A DNA stretch of 64,000 nt from Glandiceps talaboti. Lineage: Eukaryota; Hemichordata; Enteropneusta; Spengelidae. The notes beneath the pieces are model-generated. The model was given only the letters and a program-made list of their open reading frames with translations. It was not told the origin of the DNA and ran no database searches. The stretch lies in NCBI RefSeq assembly GCF_964340395.1, contig NC_135567.1, positions 2,655,109 through 2,719,108 on the forward strand. The letters are read 5' to 3'. Below are positions 24,035 to 35,427 of the stretch, in pieces. The number at the start of each line of letters is the position of its first letter. Within the stretch, counting starts at the first letter, position 1. Position numbers and translations under genes: made by a program.

Positions 24035-24130
24035 ATGTTAGTCTTGTTTCCCCAGAGTCTTGATCTTGCCATTGAGGGATCCACCACTGCTGGGGATGGA
24101 GCCCTCAATGGCAAGAGTCTGGGTAACAGA
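24035..24130. mobile_element. Hairpin-forming miniature inverted-repeat element
   Basis: CTTGCCATTGAGGG is followed after 23 bp by its exact complement CCCTCAATGGCAAG. Outer sequences continue the pairing imperfectly (GTTTCCCCAGAGTCTTG against CAGAGTCTGGGTAACAGAG, reverse-complemented). The unit is about 95 bp and looks like a snap-back MITE. Confidence 0.6.
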
Positions 24131-24283
24131 GACTATTATCTGCTTTGTATAATTTTATCTATATTTAGACGTTCGGGTTTCTGTCGTCAGTTTGTCTGTA
24201 TGTGCTGATAGTTCCAGGGGGGCCTAGAGGACCCACTTGGAACTCTTGATTTACCTGGGGGCACAGTAGGTTTATTTCTTCAT

Positions 24284-24944
24284 TGACTGATCATGGGTTT
24301 CCCCTACCAAGTCCTACACAGTATGGGACATTACCCACAATGCATTGTGGTCTCTGCTTACGAAATCCAGTTCACATAGGGTGTATGTTGAATTTGTGAT
24401 TTATGTGTATTTTATGCATATTTCATTTGGGTACAGCTTGTTTTGAAGTAATGAAAGTCAATAGACAATTGGAAGGATCCTATTTCATTGATTGATTTTT
24501 TTCATTCTACCACATTCAATGCAAGCACTGAGTACTTCCAGAAAACATTGCACTTAGTTTTAGCCATGTGGCCATGTTTTGAAGTTGTCAAGTTCACAAT
24601 CAGAAATATGAAGTCAGAACTGCCTATAGTAATCTAGGCATATCATCAACATTCACACAGGCAGAGATCCCTGGAAACCAAGTATTTTTATTAGTATTTG
24701 TTGTGTTCTCTTTGTGTTTTTTTTTAAATGCTACTCATGCCAAATGAATTTCTAGAGAGTGAAGGTGATTTTTGTATAATCTTATCTAGTGAGAACTAAG
24801 ATGTTGAGTCAGCAAATTACAAACAAGTGGTTGCATGTGTGCATTCTGCATTTTGTCAACAGCAGGATCCAGCTCACGGTGGTCGGCGGCTGTGGGACCC
24901 GACAGTCACTCACAATTACCGACCTTGCTCATTAATCAATCTAT

Positions 24945-25020
<76 letters not shown>

Positions 25021-25057
25021 GACTTTGGAAACATTTCAAGAAAATTTTTGTATATTT
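24284..25057 (+). repeat. Dispersed repeat module B, second copy, with internal (AAT)n
   Basis: Second copy of 21610-22397, clearly similar throughout, with its own (AAT)n tract at about 24946-25020. It ends about 90 bp before the ankyrin exon. Confidence 0.85.
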
Positions 25058-25148
25058 ACACAAAGAGATTAAAATAATAATTATTGATATAATACATTGC
25101 AATACTATAACAAGACGATTAATAATTATTGTATCCTTGTAATTATAG

Positions 25149-25247
25149 TACAAGAGGACAAGTCTACATTTGGGAGCTCAGAATGGGCATTTGGATATCT
25201 GTAAATTGTTGCTGGAAGCTGGGGCCCAAGTAAATGAAGTTAATATC
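25149..25247 (+). CDS. Isolated exon encoding one ankyrin repeat (33 codons)
   Basis: A 3' splice site (TAATTATAG) precedes exactly 99 bases, followed by a consensus donor (GTAAGT). The translation is open in phase 0 and reads TSLHLGAQNGHLDICKLLLE then AGAQVNEVN. This is a canonical ankyrin repeat: the (T/S)-x-LH turn, the AxxNGH helix and the LLLEAGAxVN helix. One repeat per 33-codon symmetric exon is a common metazoan arrangement that allows exon duplication. I find no further ankyrin exons nearby on either side, so the parent gene would need long introns or this is an isolated captured exon. Ankyrin repeats mediate protein binding; the specific function is unknown. Confidence 0.7.
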
Positions 25248-25249
25248 GT

Positions 25250-26910
25250 AAGTTGATTTTAGAAGAACTAATATGTTATTTATCTACTCTGTGACATATA
25301 CACCCATCCCAATGTGACATCAGAGAATATTTGACTGTAATTTGTCAAGTTGATAAGGTAAGTACTTGCATATTTTCATAAAAAACAGCTACCCTTACAA
25401 AAAGGTTTTATAGTGCTTTTGTAGACTATTATAGAAATTCTAAAACATTGTTCATTAGTTGGATTTTTACATGCTTTACACAAATTCGTCTATAGAAGTT
25501 TTATAGACTTTTTAAAGATTTGCATACAATTCTCTAAAAAGTTAATCATCTGTCATAGTGCTAAATCTGATAGATATTTTGTTAAAGTAGTTTTAATCTT
25601 GACAGTCTTACAACCATTTTATAGCAATTTCAAGCATACCGGTACATCATAAACATCTGCTATTACAATAAAAATGCTATAAACATGAAAAGAATATTCA
25701 ATATATTTTATTGTATATTTAATTGTGTTTGGCTAAATAACCTACGAGCCTGCCAGTATTTAGTGCTCTATTGTTCATCACTGAATTAGTCAATATGGAG
25801 TGAGGTACCATATGAATTGGAAAATTTGAGCGTGTTTCTGGACAAAACTTCGTCAAAAGCACTCTGAATCAGGCACGATATTTTATTTTCAATATGATCG
25901 TCAAGTTACTATGACATCAATGTTTCATCATGGGTGTTATCATAGACCCTATAGCATGGCTTTGGGGTCAAGTACTACTTAGTCAAAATCAATTTCCCTC
26001 GGCTATTAAAAATTCATTTGCTCTCGTATGCACAATAAAGTTTTACGTTTGGCGCCACTGTATATTGAAACATGGATTGAAAAAAGACTACGTAGGGAAA
26101 ATACAACAAATCGAGATTGGCAGACCTGTAGGGAGAGGACTGTCTATAAAATGGTACTCCTCTGAGACCTCCAAACCCAAACTCATACTATTACCTGTAT
26201 CTCATATTTCATACCAACTGTATCGCATAAAATAGATACTATGGATTACTATTGTCCCTGCTCTTCTGAGGAACCACTGTTAATCCCTATAAGGTCACTT
26301 GAAAACACAGTATTTTTGCACAACTAAACAATAAGATGTTACCAAGCTTTAGACATGGTAACATATCCATATGTCTGTCTTTCTGTCTGTGCATAAATTT
26401 AAAGATCTGAAACTAGTGGGACTAATTTGATGCTTGGTGGGGATGTAGTTTGTAAAAAATGGTTGTGAATTGATAAAATTTATTTAAAAAAATATAATAA
26501 TAAAAATTTAAATAAATAAAAAGTGAAACACAATTTTCCAACAATAACAACTAATATGTTATTTGACCTGCTGACATATACACACATATCGAATTTGGTC
26601 AAAAACTCCCCAAAAGTAACAAAACAGGAATAATTTTTCTAAAATGGATAAATTTCGACCTCAAAAAACAGGACTGTAAATCTTGCCACTGGGGGCGCAA
26701 TGTTTGTCAAAAAACAGGCTGTACTTGCAAATGTAATTTGTGTCTGAACTTTCAGGTTAGATTTATGATATAGGGTAGTTGCATTGGTCAGTACAAAATG
26801 CAAGGTCGGTGGTCACCATATAAAGGTATTATAGGACAGTTTCAGGTATATATGTAAATATATTTATTAATATTAAAAAATACAACTTTTAAGGAAAGGA
26901 AATAGCATCA
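25250..26910. other. Non-coding sequence, possibly intronic
   Basis: No motif-bearing ORF. A 101-codon plus frame at 25930-26235 has no recognisable domain. Confidence 0.4.
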
Positions 26911-26914
26911 ATAC

Positions 26915-27560
26915 ACTGAACCTTGTACATCCTAGCAGGATGTGTACATCATATTGCTAGGATGTGACCACATCCTAGTGCTAGGAAGAAGAGCACAGCT
27001 ATGTACCACCTATGTGCCTCACAATCCCTTGAAAGGGTAAATGTTTCCACAGCCCTGGTACATGGTTGTGAAAAATATGCTTGTTGGATGTATGTGGAAT
27101 ACCTTCCCAGTACCATATCTGTGTATACTGCATACCTAGCACACAGTTGTGCACATACATGTAACAGCTATGGTGGAATAATACCCTGTAGCAACCATTT
27201 TGTTCATATCTGACCAGCATTGCTCACATAGCTGGTACATGGCTGTGGGAAATACCTATGTTACAGCTATGCTAACATATTTTGTATATGGCTGTGGGAA
27301 AAAGCACTTGTACATGGATGTTGTAAAAACATAAATTAATTATGCTGCATTGCTATTTTTTCACATCCGTGTTACCAGTGTCATACATATGTCAAATCTA
27401 GGTACAGTATGTTACACCTAGTGTGTTGGCCAGAGCTGTTACAGGGATATTGTACACACGGCTGGTACAGCCCCTGTGGCTCCACTGATATGGTACAGCT
27501 ATATGCATAATGCTGTCATAGGTATATGAATGTTACAGGGGTGTGCAAGGTTCCCTGTGT
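26915..27560 (+). mobile_element. Non-autonomous inverted-terminal repeat element, copy 1
   Basis: About 640 bp is shared with 29654-30261. Both copies carry GTGCTAGGAAGAAGAGCACA, ACACAGTTGTGCACATACATG-like and TGCAAGGTTCCCTGTGTA blocks. The left end here reads GAACCTTGTACATCC; the reverse complement of the right end reads GGGAACCTTGCACACC. The termini are therefore inverted repeats of roughly 16-18 bp. The interior is built from repeated TGGTACATGGCTGTGG motifs. No ORF of note; a MITE-like DNA element is the best call. Confidence 0.6.
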
Positions 27561-27929
27561 ATGTTGTTAGGTAATTTAAAATATAGCTGCACAGTAAATT
27601 TGGTTTAAAAATCACACAAATAACAAAATGGTATGAGACCAAATCATTTTGGCTTGGCCCCTCTGACTTGAAATTTGCCTGTTCTTAAAAATGTGCTATG
27701 TTAAGATAGTATGAGATACATGTTGTGTTTGCTATTATTATTTGTTTGTTTACTTCATACTTTCAATGTGTTAAAATGACCTATTTATTTGCCAAATATA
27801 CACCAACATATATATCTATGGCTTGAATATATATATACACCTGTTTTGACCCTTCCCAAATTGTTGTAATTTGTCTTTTTAGCACAACTGAACTGATAAG
27901 GTTCAGTAGTGCTATAGGCATGGCAAAGT

Positions 27930-27948
27930 GTCTGTGTGTGTGTGTGTG

Positions 27949-28037
<89 letters not shown>
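27930..28037. repeat. (GT)n microsatellite
   Basis: About 52 dinucleotide units with one GC interruption. It is embedded in sequence that resembles a dispersed repeat (AGGTTCAGTAGTGCTATAGG just upstream, reading TAAGGTTCAG). Confidence 0.95.
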
Positions 28038-28040
<3 letters not shown>

Positions 28041-28359
28041 CAACTTAAAGTCAAAAACCGCTGGACCAATTGCCATGATATTTGGTGGTCATGTTACTTC
28101 TGGTGTCTAGTTGAAAAATTGTAAAAATGAAAATGAATCCATCAGAGATGTGGGTTTTGGGTAAAACAAATATCATATTGTTCCTCAAGCAGAGATACTA
28201 GTATTTCAATCATATTATGATCAGCAAGGCTATTTTCAGCCTTGCTTTTAGAGGTAGAGGACTTCAGTTTAGTTGTGAGAAGTATGTCTTTAAGATTTTT
28301 GTTTCGTTCTATTCTGTGCTATGATTGGTTTGGTCAGGTAGAGTTGGTTCAAGGTTACA

Positions 28360-29150
28360 TTATTTTCTAGCAGTTCCCAATGTTTTGTTAATGTGCCTTT
28401 TAGTTTAGACGCTTTGATGTTGGGACTGTATATGTTGTTTTGAAAACTAGAGGAATCTCTTGAGTTGATTTTAGAAATGTCTCCCTATTCTCATAATGGA
28501 CCTAATGAGCGAATCACTTCTGATTTGTTGTATCCTCTTGTGTCAATTTGTTTATGAAGAATTTCAATTTGTTTTGGAAATCGTCTTCGTTACTGCACGT
28601 TCATACCTCATTGTTTCAATTTAATAACAACCATTAAAGGCTGAATTTGGGTGACATGTGTTTGGGTGTCTGTGGAGGTACTGAAAAGTGTCAGTCGGTT
28701 TGGTGTAGTCTGGATGACCAGAATGTGGTTTCTATAACCACACACTGTATAAATCATAATGATCGATATTGTATAGGAACTAGACTAGTTTGGTGTGAGT
28801 CTTGATATCCAACCTTTTGGTTTGTTTGAACCTATGACCTTTGTAAATCACCAAATCATGGCATAGCACTTCCGTTTCTGAGCTGACCGACAAAAATTTT
28901 AATGTTGGGTGCATTTCATTTATCTTTTCACTCAAAATATTAAGTTCGGTTTGTGTGCCATTGAATAGCATGAATATGACATCTCTGAAACGTGTCCAAA
29001 GTGATATTTTATCCATGTATGTTTCAATAATGCGATACCCTAGTTTGTGGAATGAGATGTCAGCTATCTTTAGAGAAGTTGATGAGTCCATACTACAAAC
29101 ACATGTTTGTTTGTAGACATCTACAAACAGAGGCTACTAGAGGAAAAGCA
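28360..29150 (-). pseudogene. Penelope-like retroelement reverse transcriptase fragment
   Basis: On the minus strand the frame from 29091 reads DISFHKLGYRIIETYMDKIS, then LWTRFRDVIFMLFNGT, NEMHPTLKFLSVSSETEV, DLVIYKGHRF and RLDIKTHTK. This is the Penelope-like pattern W.RF.DDIF..W.G...HP..KF......LD..IYKG. The active site reads FRDV instead of FRDD, so the second catalytic Asp is gone. About 85 bp of foreign sequence then interrupts THTK and the expected PTDTFQYLHRHPN block, which resumes with THTK-like duplication. Readable sequence with stops continues to about 28360. GIY-YIG endonuclease sequence was not found. Confidence 0.75.
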
Positions 29151-29653
29151 CTGTTTGTATTTTCTCTTGTATTTATTCATGATTTACCAAAGTGTGTTTC
29201 GTGTGTTTGTCTTGAAAATTTTTCTTCTATCCATATCGGGAGATTATTCTCAAGATTTTATTTGTTGAAACTATAGTGTAGTGGTTTGGTAGTTCTCTTT
29301 TTGGAGGATGTGGTGGCCCTGAAAAGGGCCATTAGTAATAAAGGGAAGGCGATTCCTAACACTATCAATATTAAATAAGTGTATGACATTGCGTTTACCA
29401 TATAACCAACTGTGGGTTGTTCGATCAAGTTTGTTAATAAGTGGAAGCATTTTCCAAGGTTGCTTCAAACTTGATTATTTTGTTTGGTAATAATAGATTG
29501 GTTTAAAGGTCAGTTAGCCAAGTGATTAGGCAACTCCTCATGGATTCTTTTTACCAGCTATCTATCTTAAATAGAAGCATGGATTGTTAACTGCTACTTA
29601 TTGTTACTTACACAGAACAAGTTAGTTGTGAACCAGTGACATGTAGGTTTATA

Positions 29654-30261
29654 CAGGGAACATCCTAGGACATCCTAGTGCTAGGAAGAAGAGCACAGCT
29701 ATGTACCAGCTGTGTGCGTCACAGCCCCGTTACATGGTATATTTTTCCACAGACCTGGTACATGGTTGTGAAAAATAAACCTGTTGAATGGATGTGGAAT
29801 ACCGCCTCTGTGCCATGACTGTTTTGCACATCCCAGTACTGCATATCTAGCACACAGTTGTGCACATGCAGTGTACATGTAACAGCTATGGCGGAATAAT
29901 ACCCTGTTACAGTAGCAACCCGTTTGTTCATATCTGACTAGCATTGCTCACATAGATGGTAAATGGCTGTGGGAAATATCTATATTACAGCTATGCTAAA
30001 ATAGCTGGTACATGGCTGTGGGGAAAAGCTCTTGTATATGGATGTTGTAAAAGCCTATGATGCATTGCTATTTTTCACATCCATGTTACATTGATGTTGG
30101 CATACCAGTTACAAATCTAGGTATGTTTACACCTAGTGTGTTGGCCAGAGTTGTTACATGGATATTGTACACATAGCTGATACAGTCCCTGTGGCTCAAC
30201 TGAGCGGGTACAGCTATGTGCACACCCCTGTCCTAGGCATGTGAATGTCACAGGGTGTGCA
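29654..30261 (+). mobile_element. Non-autonomous inverted-terminal repeat element, copy 2
   Basis: Second copy of the 26915-27560 element in the same orientation. Termini read CAGGGAACATCC at the left and GGTTCCCTG at the right. The left end lacks the CTTGTAC block present in copy 1. Confidence 0.6.
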
Positions 30262-30269
30262 AGGTTCCC

Positions 30270-31045
30270 TGTGTAGTTATGAACCACACATTACAAAATT
30301 GGTAACCGAGAAAAAAATTGCATTGCTTCTGCATCTGGAAAAATAATTTAATGCAGGATTGACAATAAAAAAAAATTGCTGTCACAGTGATGGGGACAAA
30401 AATTGCTGCCATACCTATTTCCTCCCCCCCCCCATATCAAATGGTTCTCCCCTAAAAGCCGCCATCCATGGAGTTGTCAGATATGCCTAGCATTCACCTT
30501 TCAACAACTGGTAATGCTGACATACAACTTCACAGCCTTTATTTGGAGTTGAAGCAATCAACAATGGATGACGAGAATACAATGTGGAGAAAATAAATCT
30601 GTAGCGGTAAGTTTTTTTTCGTGTGTATTACATGTAACTCAAATTTCCTATATAGGTACTACATATAGTTTCATCATCAATCTACATTGTCATTTTAGAA
30701 CCGAATATGACAGCAGACCATAGATTGACCAATCAAATTTTTCGTCAGTTTTGATATGGTGTTGATTGATACTTGCGTGTCACCTAGAAATTCGCTTATT
30801 TTGATTTTGATAATGAAACCAAGCTGGTCACTATGGCTTTATATGTGATATCTTGTTTATGTTTGTAATGTAACAAAGTTAGAAATTTGGCAGTAGATTT
30901 ATCAATGTTGAACACTGAATGAGATAACTATCTAAATCAGAAATAAGGTTATATAATAACTTTTATTCATGCAACTACCGTTATATCACTCTAGTAATGT
31001 AATGGTTGAGTTGTTACAATGTAGAGATCATACAGTGATGGATCA
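30270..31045. other. Intergenic sequence, nothing recognised
   Basis: Contains a short poly-C run near 30424 and AT-rich sequence without supported features. Confidence 0.4.
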
Positions 31046-31052
31046 ATGCATC

Positions 31053-31087
31053 ATCACCACCACCACCACCACCACCACCATCACCAC

Positions 31088-31132
<45 letters not shown>

Positions 31133-31133
31133 T
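31053..31133. repeat. (CAC)n/(CAT)n trinucleotide microsatellite
   Basis: CAC units followed by CAT units over about 80 bp. Confidence 0.95.
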
Positions 31134-31139
31134 TGGTAC

Positions 31140-31900
31140 TGTTGATGTAGGTCAGTGACCTGTACAAAGTTTCATTTGGTGAGATGTAAGTGTCAATCAA
31201 GTGTGAAGTCTCCACGGCTGTAGTTTCTGAAATATGGGTCAATGGTATAGTTATACTGAAATGGTGCTGATTTCCAGTATTTATGAAGTCTTGATTTGAA
31301 ACAATCAATGGTCGGTGTATTCACAACATCTTCAGACAAATTATTCCAAGGTCGGAAGACTCTATAAGTGAAAAATTTACTCTATAAGTGAAAAATTACC
31401 GGCAAACTTGAAAGAGTGACCACGAGTTGAAGGGTTCACTACAATAGTGAGGGAGATTGAGTTTTGTAGAAACCATGTGTGTATTTATAAACTTCAATTA
31501 TCGCCGCGAACACATCTGTAAGTTAAACTTGGTAACTTCAAGGCTTTTAGTCTGTCAAGGTATGATAAATCTTTCATTCCTGGGATCAATTATGTAGCTC
31601 TTCTTTGTACTGATTCGATGGTGTTGATTTGACCAAAGACAAGTAAGAAGACTTTTTGTCTGTGATTTGATTTGATTTATATGGTGTCCAAACTGAATAA
31701 ACATATTCAAGGTGACGTCTGATTAGTCTAGGATACAGAAAAATAAAAGTATCCTGGTCGAGAAACTTGAAAATCCTTCATACTATTCCCACTAGGCGGT
31801 TTTCTGTTTGTACAATCTCGTTTATGTGTTGGTCAAAGATTAGTTTAGATTTCAACTCGACCCAGTTTCAACTCACTCCAATTTCAGTGCATCAGATGTG
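31140..31900 (-). pseudogene. C-terminal relic of a Jockey-superfamily non-LTR reverse transcriptase
   Basis: No long ORF survives, but minus-strand translation in shifting frames gives RPHLEYCNSVW-like sequence (LIRRHLEYVYSVWTPY), IESVQRRATQLIPGMKDLSY, LKALKLPSLTYRCVRGDN, PSTRGHSFKFAG and RPWNNLSEDVVNTPTIDCFK. This is the standard order of the thumb and C-terminal part of CR1/Rex/Jockey-type ORF2. The catalytic core is outside or lost. Confidence 0.7.
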
Positions 31901-31904
31901 TGGG

Positions 31905-33735
31905 CCGATTGCTTGGTTTTTTTTTCATTATGTGTTTCACATAAAAATTCTGGTTTTCTTACAAAAACGATGGATGGATAAACCAAGTACAAAGTCAAGA
32001 CATAGTGGATGCATGATGTTCTATGCTGTAACGTCTTTTACATGTATAACTAATGATAATAACCGTATGTGACTTTTACTGTTGTGCTGTTAATTTTTTC
32101 ACATTCACCATAAACGGTTATGTTTTGGGTGTGAACTATAAAAAATCCTACGAGAAAATGTGATTTGACATCAGAATGTGGAGTCATAATGTAAAGTTTT
32201 AGATTCATCAGAATGTGAACATAAATTCAACAATGTTCCATGTTCCTATCACCTCCTGTCTTTTACAATATTATGAAGTGAAAGTGAAGTACTGTGATTT
32301 AAGAGTTTAGATTTATAATACCTCTCTTTCACTGTCTTGTCTCAAAAGGAACATGACATGTAAGAAGCATATAATTTTGTTGAATTTATGTTTTACATCT
32401 GAAGAATCTAAAACACTCAGAAACATCGTGTCTCTGTAGTTTATTGTCAAGTTACACTTTTTCATTGACTAATTAATAGAATTAATGAAAATGTGTTATC
32501 ACCCCCAAAACACTCAATTTGGGTCAGTATGAAAAAAACACACACCATGAACAAATGTATACATAATCACATTTCTGAAAATGTATAGTTTCAGATAGTT
32601 ACCATCGTTATTTACTGAGCATCTTTCATTTTAATGTAGGTCATCAATGTGACTAGAAACACAGTATGCATGGTGTTGGTTGATACTACTCAAATGAATC
32701 TCGGTAGAGCCATTACCAGTAGTCACTCTTTCTGTTGTTGTGTCAGGTATTATGAAGTCATCAATACATTTATCAATTACTATTTTTATGTACTCTTTCA
32801 TGTTCAAGTCATCTGATTTTCATGTTCAAGTCATTCAGCATTATGATGGTCACCACAATGAATGTACTTGCTCTTCTGTGCTCTTGTGGTCAATTCAGCA
32901 CCACCAAAGTGAATCTCACCACATTGTTGATCAGCCTCATTGGAGACAGTGGCCACAAAGTCTTTACTAATTGGGATAAATCACATTGACTTAAGGCAAT
33001 TGATGGGGAGAATGGGCGCCATCTGTTCATCCATCATTCTGCCTGTTCATCCGTAATATGTCATTTCTCAGACATGCAATATGCTGCTTCATTCATATAG
33101 GTGACCACATATCATGTGGTACATAATTATGCAACTCACTTTGTTTTGCGATATATGCAAATTTGACCAAATGACGGCCATATTTGTAGTTCAAAATCCA
33201 TATTTACTGCATAACTCAAAACTGTAATACCCAGACAGTCCATTCAAGGCATGTATGCTGATAACTAAAACCTGATTTTTTGTTCTTCTTTAAATACAGA
33301 AAATGAGAAGACCATTTAGCTAGGGATGAGAAAAGACATTGTGGAACTATAAGTAAACATCCATCGAGATTCTACATCAAGGATGATACCCTGTCTGCTT
33401 ATATTCAGAAAGAAGACACAAACCCACATGGATGTGATGAAGGAATGACTTCAGTGATAGTCAAGGTCAACAGGAACATGAATACAATTTCTTTTCAAGA
33501 CTGACGTGAATTAGCCAAAATATACAATCTTGAATTTTGACCAAAACCCATGACCATTTAATTTTCACTGGGAAATGCTTACCATACTACATTTGTTTTT
33601 TGATGTGTTACCAGTGTTGGCAAGAAATATATGTATTATGGACAATTAAGTTTCCACAGAGATTTCATTTATGAGAGGATACATGATTGAGTGTCAGAGT
33701 GAATTGATGGGGACAATAAGGAATATTTCATCAGT
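31905..33735. other. Intergenic sequence with no supported gene
   Basis: Small ORFs without motifs. A 48-codon open stretch after 33357 (PSRFYIKDDTLSAYIQKED and onward) is not recognised. Confidence 0.4.
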
Positions 33736-33739
33736 ATGG

Positions 33740-34735
33740 TACTCTGTAATATACACACTGCATCTAAGTATACTGTACTATATGATGTGTGATATCATAG
33801 TGTCTGTAATATACACACTGCATCTAAGTACGCTATGGTGTGTGATATCATAGTGTCTGTAATATACACACTGCATCTAAGTACTCCATGGTGTGTGATA
33901 TCATAGTGTCTGTAATATACACACTGCATCTAAGTACTCTATGGTGTGTGATATCATAGTGTCTGTAATATACACACTGCATCTAAGTACTCTATGGTGT
34001 GTGATATCAAAGTGTCTGTAATATACACACTGCATCTAAGCACTCTATGGTGTGTGATATCATAGTGTCTGTAATATACACACTGCATCTAAGTACTCTA
34101 TGGTGTGTGATATCAAAGTGTCTGTAATATACACACTGCATCTAAGCACTCTATGGTGTGTGATATCATAGTGTCTGTAATATACACACTGCATCTAAGT
34201 ACTCTATGGTGTATGATATCATAGTGTCTGTACTATACACACTGCATCTAAGTACTCTATGGTGTGTAATATCATAGTGACTGTAATATACACACTGCAT
34301 CTAAGTACTCTATGGTGTATGATATCATAGTGTCTGTACTATACACACTGCATCTAAGTACTCTATGGTGTGTGATATCATAGTGTCTGTACTATACACA
34401 CTGCATCTAAGTACTCTATGGTGTGTGATATCATAATGTCTGTAATATACACACTGCATCCAAGTACTCTATGGTGTATGATATCATAGTGTCTGTACTA
34501 TACACACTGCATCCAAGTACTCTATGGTGTGTGATATCATAGTGTCTGTACTATACACACTGCATCTAAGTACTCTATGGTGTGTGATATCATAATGTCT
34601 GTAATATACACACTGCATCTAAGTACTCTATGGTGTGTGATATCATAGTGTCTGTACTATACACACTGCATCTAAGTACTCTATGGTGTGTAATATCATA
34701 GTGACTGTAATATACATTGCATCTAAGTACTCTGA
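33740..34735. repeat. 53-bp satellite array
   Basis: About 19 head-to-tail units have an exact 53-bp step at the points checked. The unit contains GTGTCTGTAATATACACACT, then GCATCTAAGTACTCTATGG, then TGTGTGATATCATA. Variants recur in blocks: ACTATACAC for AATATACAC, ATCAAAGTG for ATCATAGTG, and GTGTAATATCATAGTGACTG near 34264 and again near 34687. This implies higher-order duplication. Confidence 0.95.
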
Positions 34736-34763
34736 TGTTTACAAATACAAGCAAACAAGTACA

Positions 34764-34797
34764 CAAACAAACAAACAAACAAACAAACAAACAAACA
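34764..34797. repeat. (CAAA)n microsatellite
   Basis: About eight units between the 53-bp satellite and the hammerhead-bearing repeat. Confidence 0.9.
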
Positions 34798-34863
34798 CAA
34801 ATAAACAAACAAGAACAATTAAACCGACAAATGAGTGCTCAATACGGTTAGTAGAGCGAATTA

Positions 34864-34946
34864 TATACAGGTTTTGAAAATTTGAACAAAATTACATGCT
34901 ATTGACCCTACAGAACTGTTTCGTGAGGTGCGTATTCCTAACTCAA
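34864..34946 (-). ncRNA. Inverted half hammerhead ribozyme and its downstream flank
   Basis: On the minus strand this reads GAATACGCACCTCACGAAAC, then AGTTCTGTA, then GGGTCAATAGCATG. That is the 3' half of a hammerhead: stem II strand, GAAA, stem III and the cleavage triplet GTA. The CTGATGA strand is missing on this side. Its flank is the exact reverse complement, over about 50 bp, of 37826-37878. It forms a 26-bp palindrome arm with the complete plus-strand half at 34950-34989. Confidence 0.7.
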
Positions 34947-34951
34947 TTTCT

Positions 34952-34989
34952 ACCCCTGATGAGTGAGGAATACGCACCTCACGAAACAG
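34952..34989 (+). ncRNA. Type I hammerhead ribozyme, 5' part (split by retrotransposon)
   Basis: In 5'-3' order: ACCC (stem I), CTGATGA (34956-34962), GTGAGG (stem II, 34963-34968), an eight-base loop, CCTCAC (34977-34982), GAAA (34983-34986), CAG (stem III). The match to the hammerhead core CUGANGA-stem II-GAAA is complete. The stem III partner and cleavage site are 2.84 kb away at 37827-37835, on the far side of an inserted CR1-like element. Hammerheads of this type are known from Penelope-like retroelements and retrozymes; membership of this repeat in either class is inference. Confidence 0.8.
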
Positions 34990-35229
34990 TTTTTTGAATT
35001 GAATTGAAATTTATTTCATCAGATAACAAAAACAAAACAAGAAATAAATAAATAAATAATACATTACACTTTCAAAAAAATTGGACAAAAGGAAATATAC
35101 ATGTGTTATCTAATGGGGACCATGAAAATAGTTCAGCAGAACTAGTCGTGTCCATGGCCCGTACATTCAATTTTAGATTAATTCAAATTCATAAATGGAC
35201 GCAACGAAGAAAATTAAGTCAAAAATAAA

Positions 35230-35372
35230 CACAGCACGCATTCACACACACTCATACACACACACGCACGCACATACATACATACATACATACATACGCA
35301 TACACACATACATACATACATACATACATACATACATACATACATACATACATACATACGCATACACACACA
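35230..35372. repeat. (CATA)n/(CA)n microsatellite in the retrotransposon 3' UTR
   Basis: Tetranucleotide CATA units with ACAC interruptions, located between the reverse transcriptase stop and the 3' tail. Confidence 0.95.
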
Positions 35373-35427
35373 CGAGAAGAAATAAAGCAAAAACCAGAAA
35401 TGTTGTAAAAACGCCAAAGAGTATAAA

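Noticed and set aside
27785-28124. His/Thr- and Cys/Val-repeat ORFs on both strands.
   Set aside because: Translations of the (GT)n microsatellite.
29271-29468. 65-codon minus ORF upstream of the Penelope-like fragment.
   Set aside because: No Penelope, GIY-YIG or other motif could be recognised; the connection to the element is not supported.
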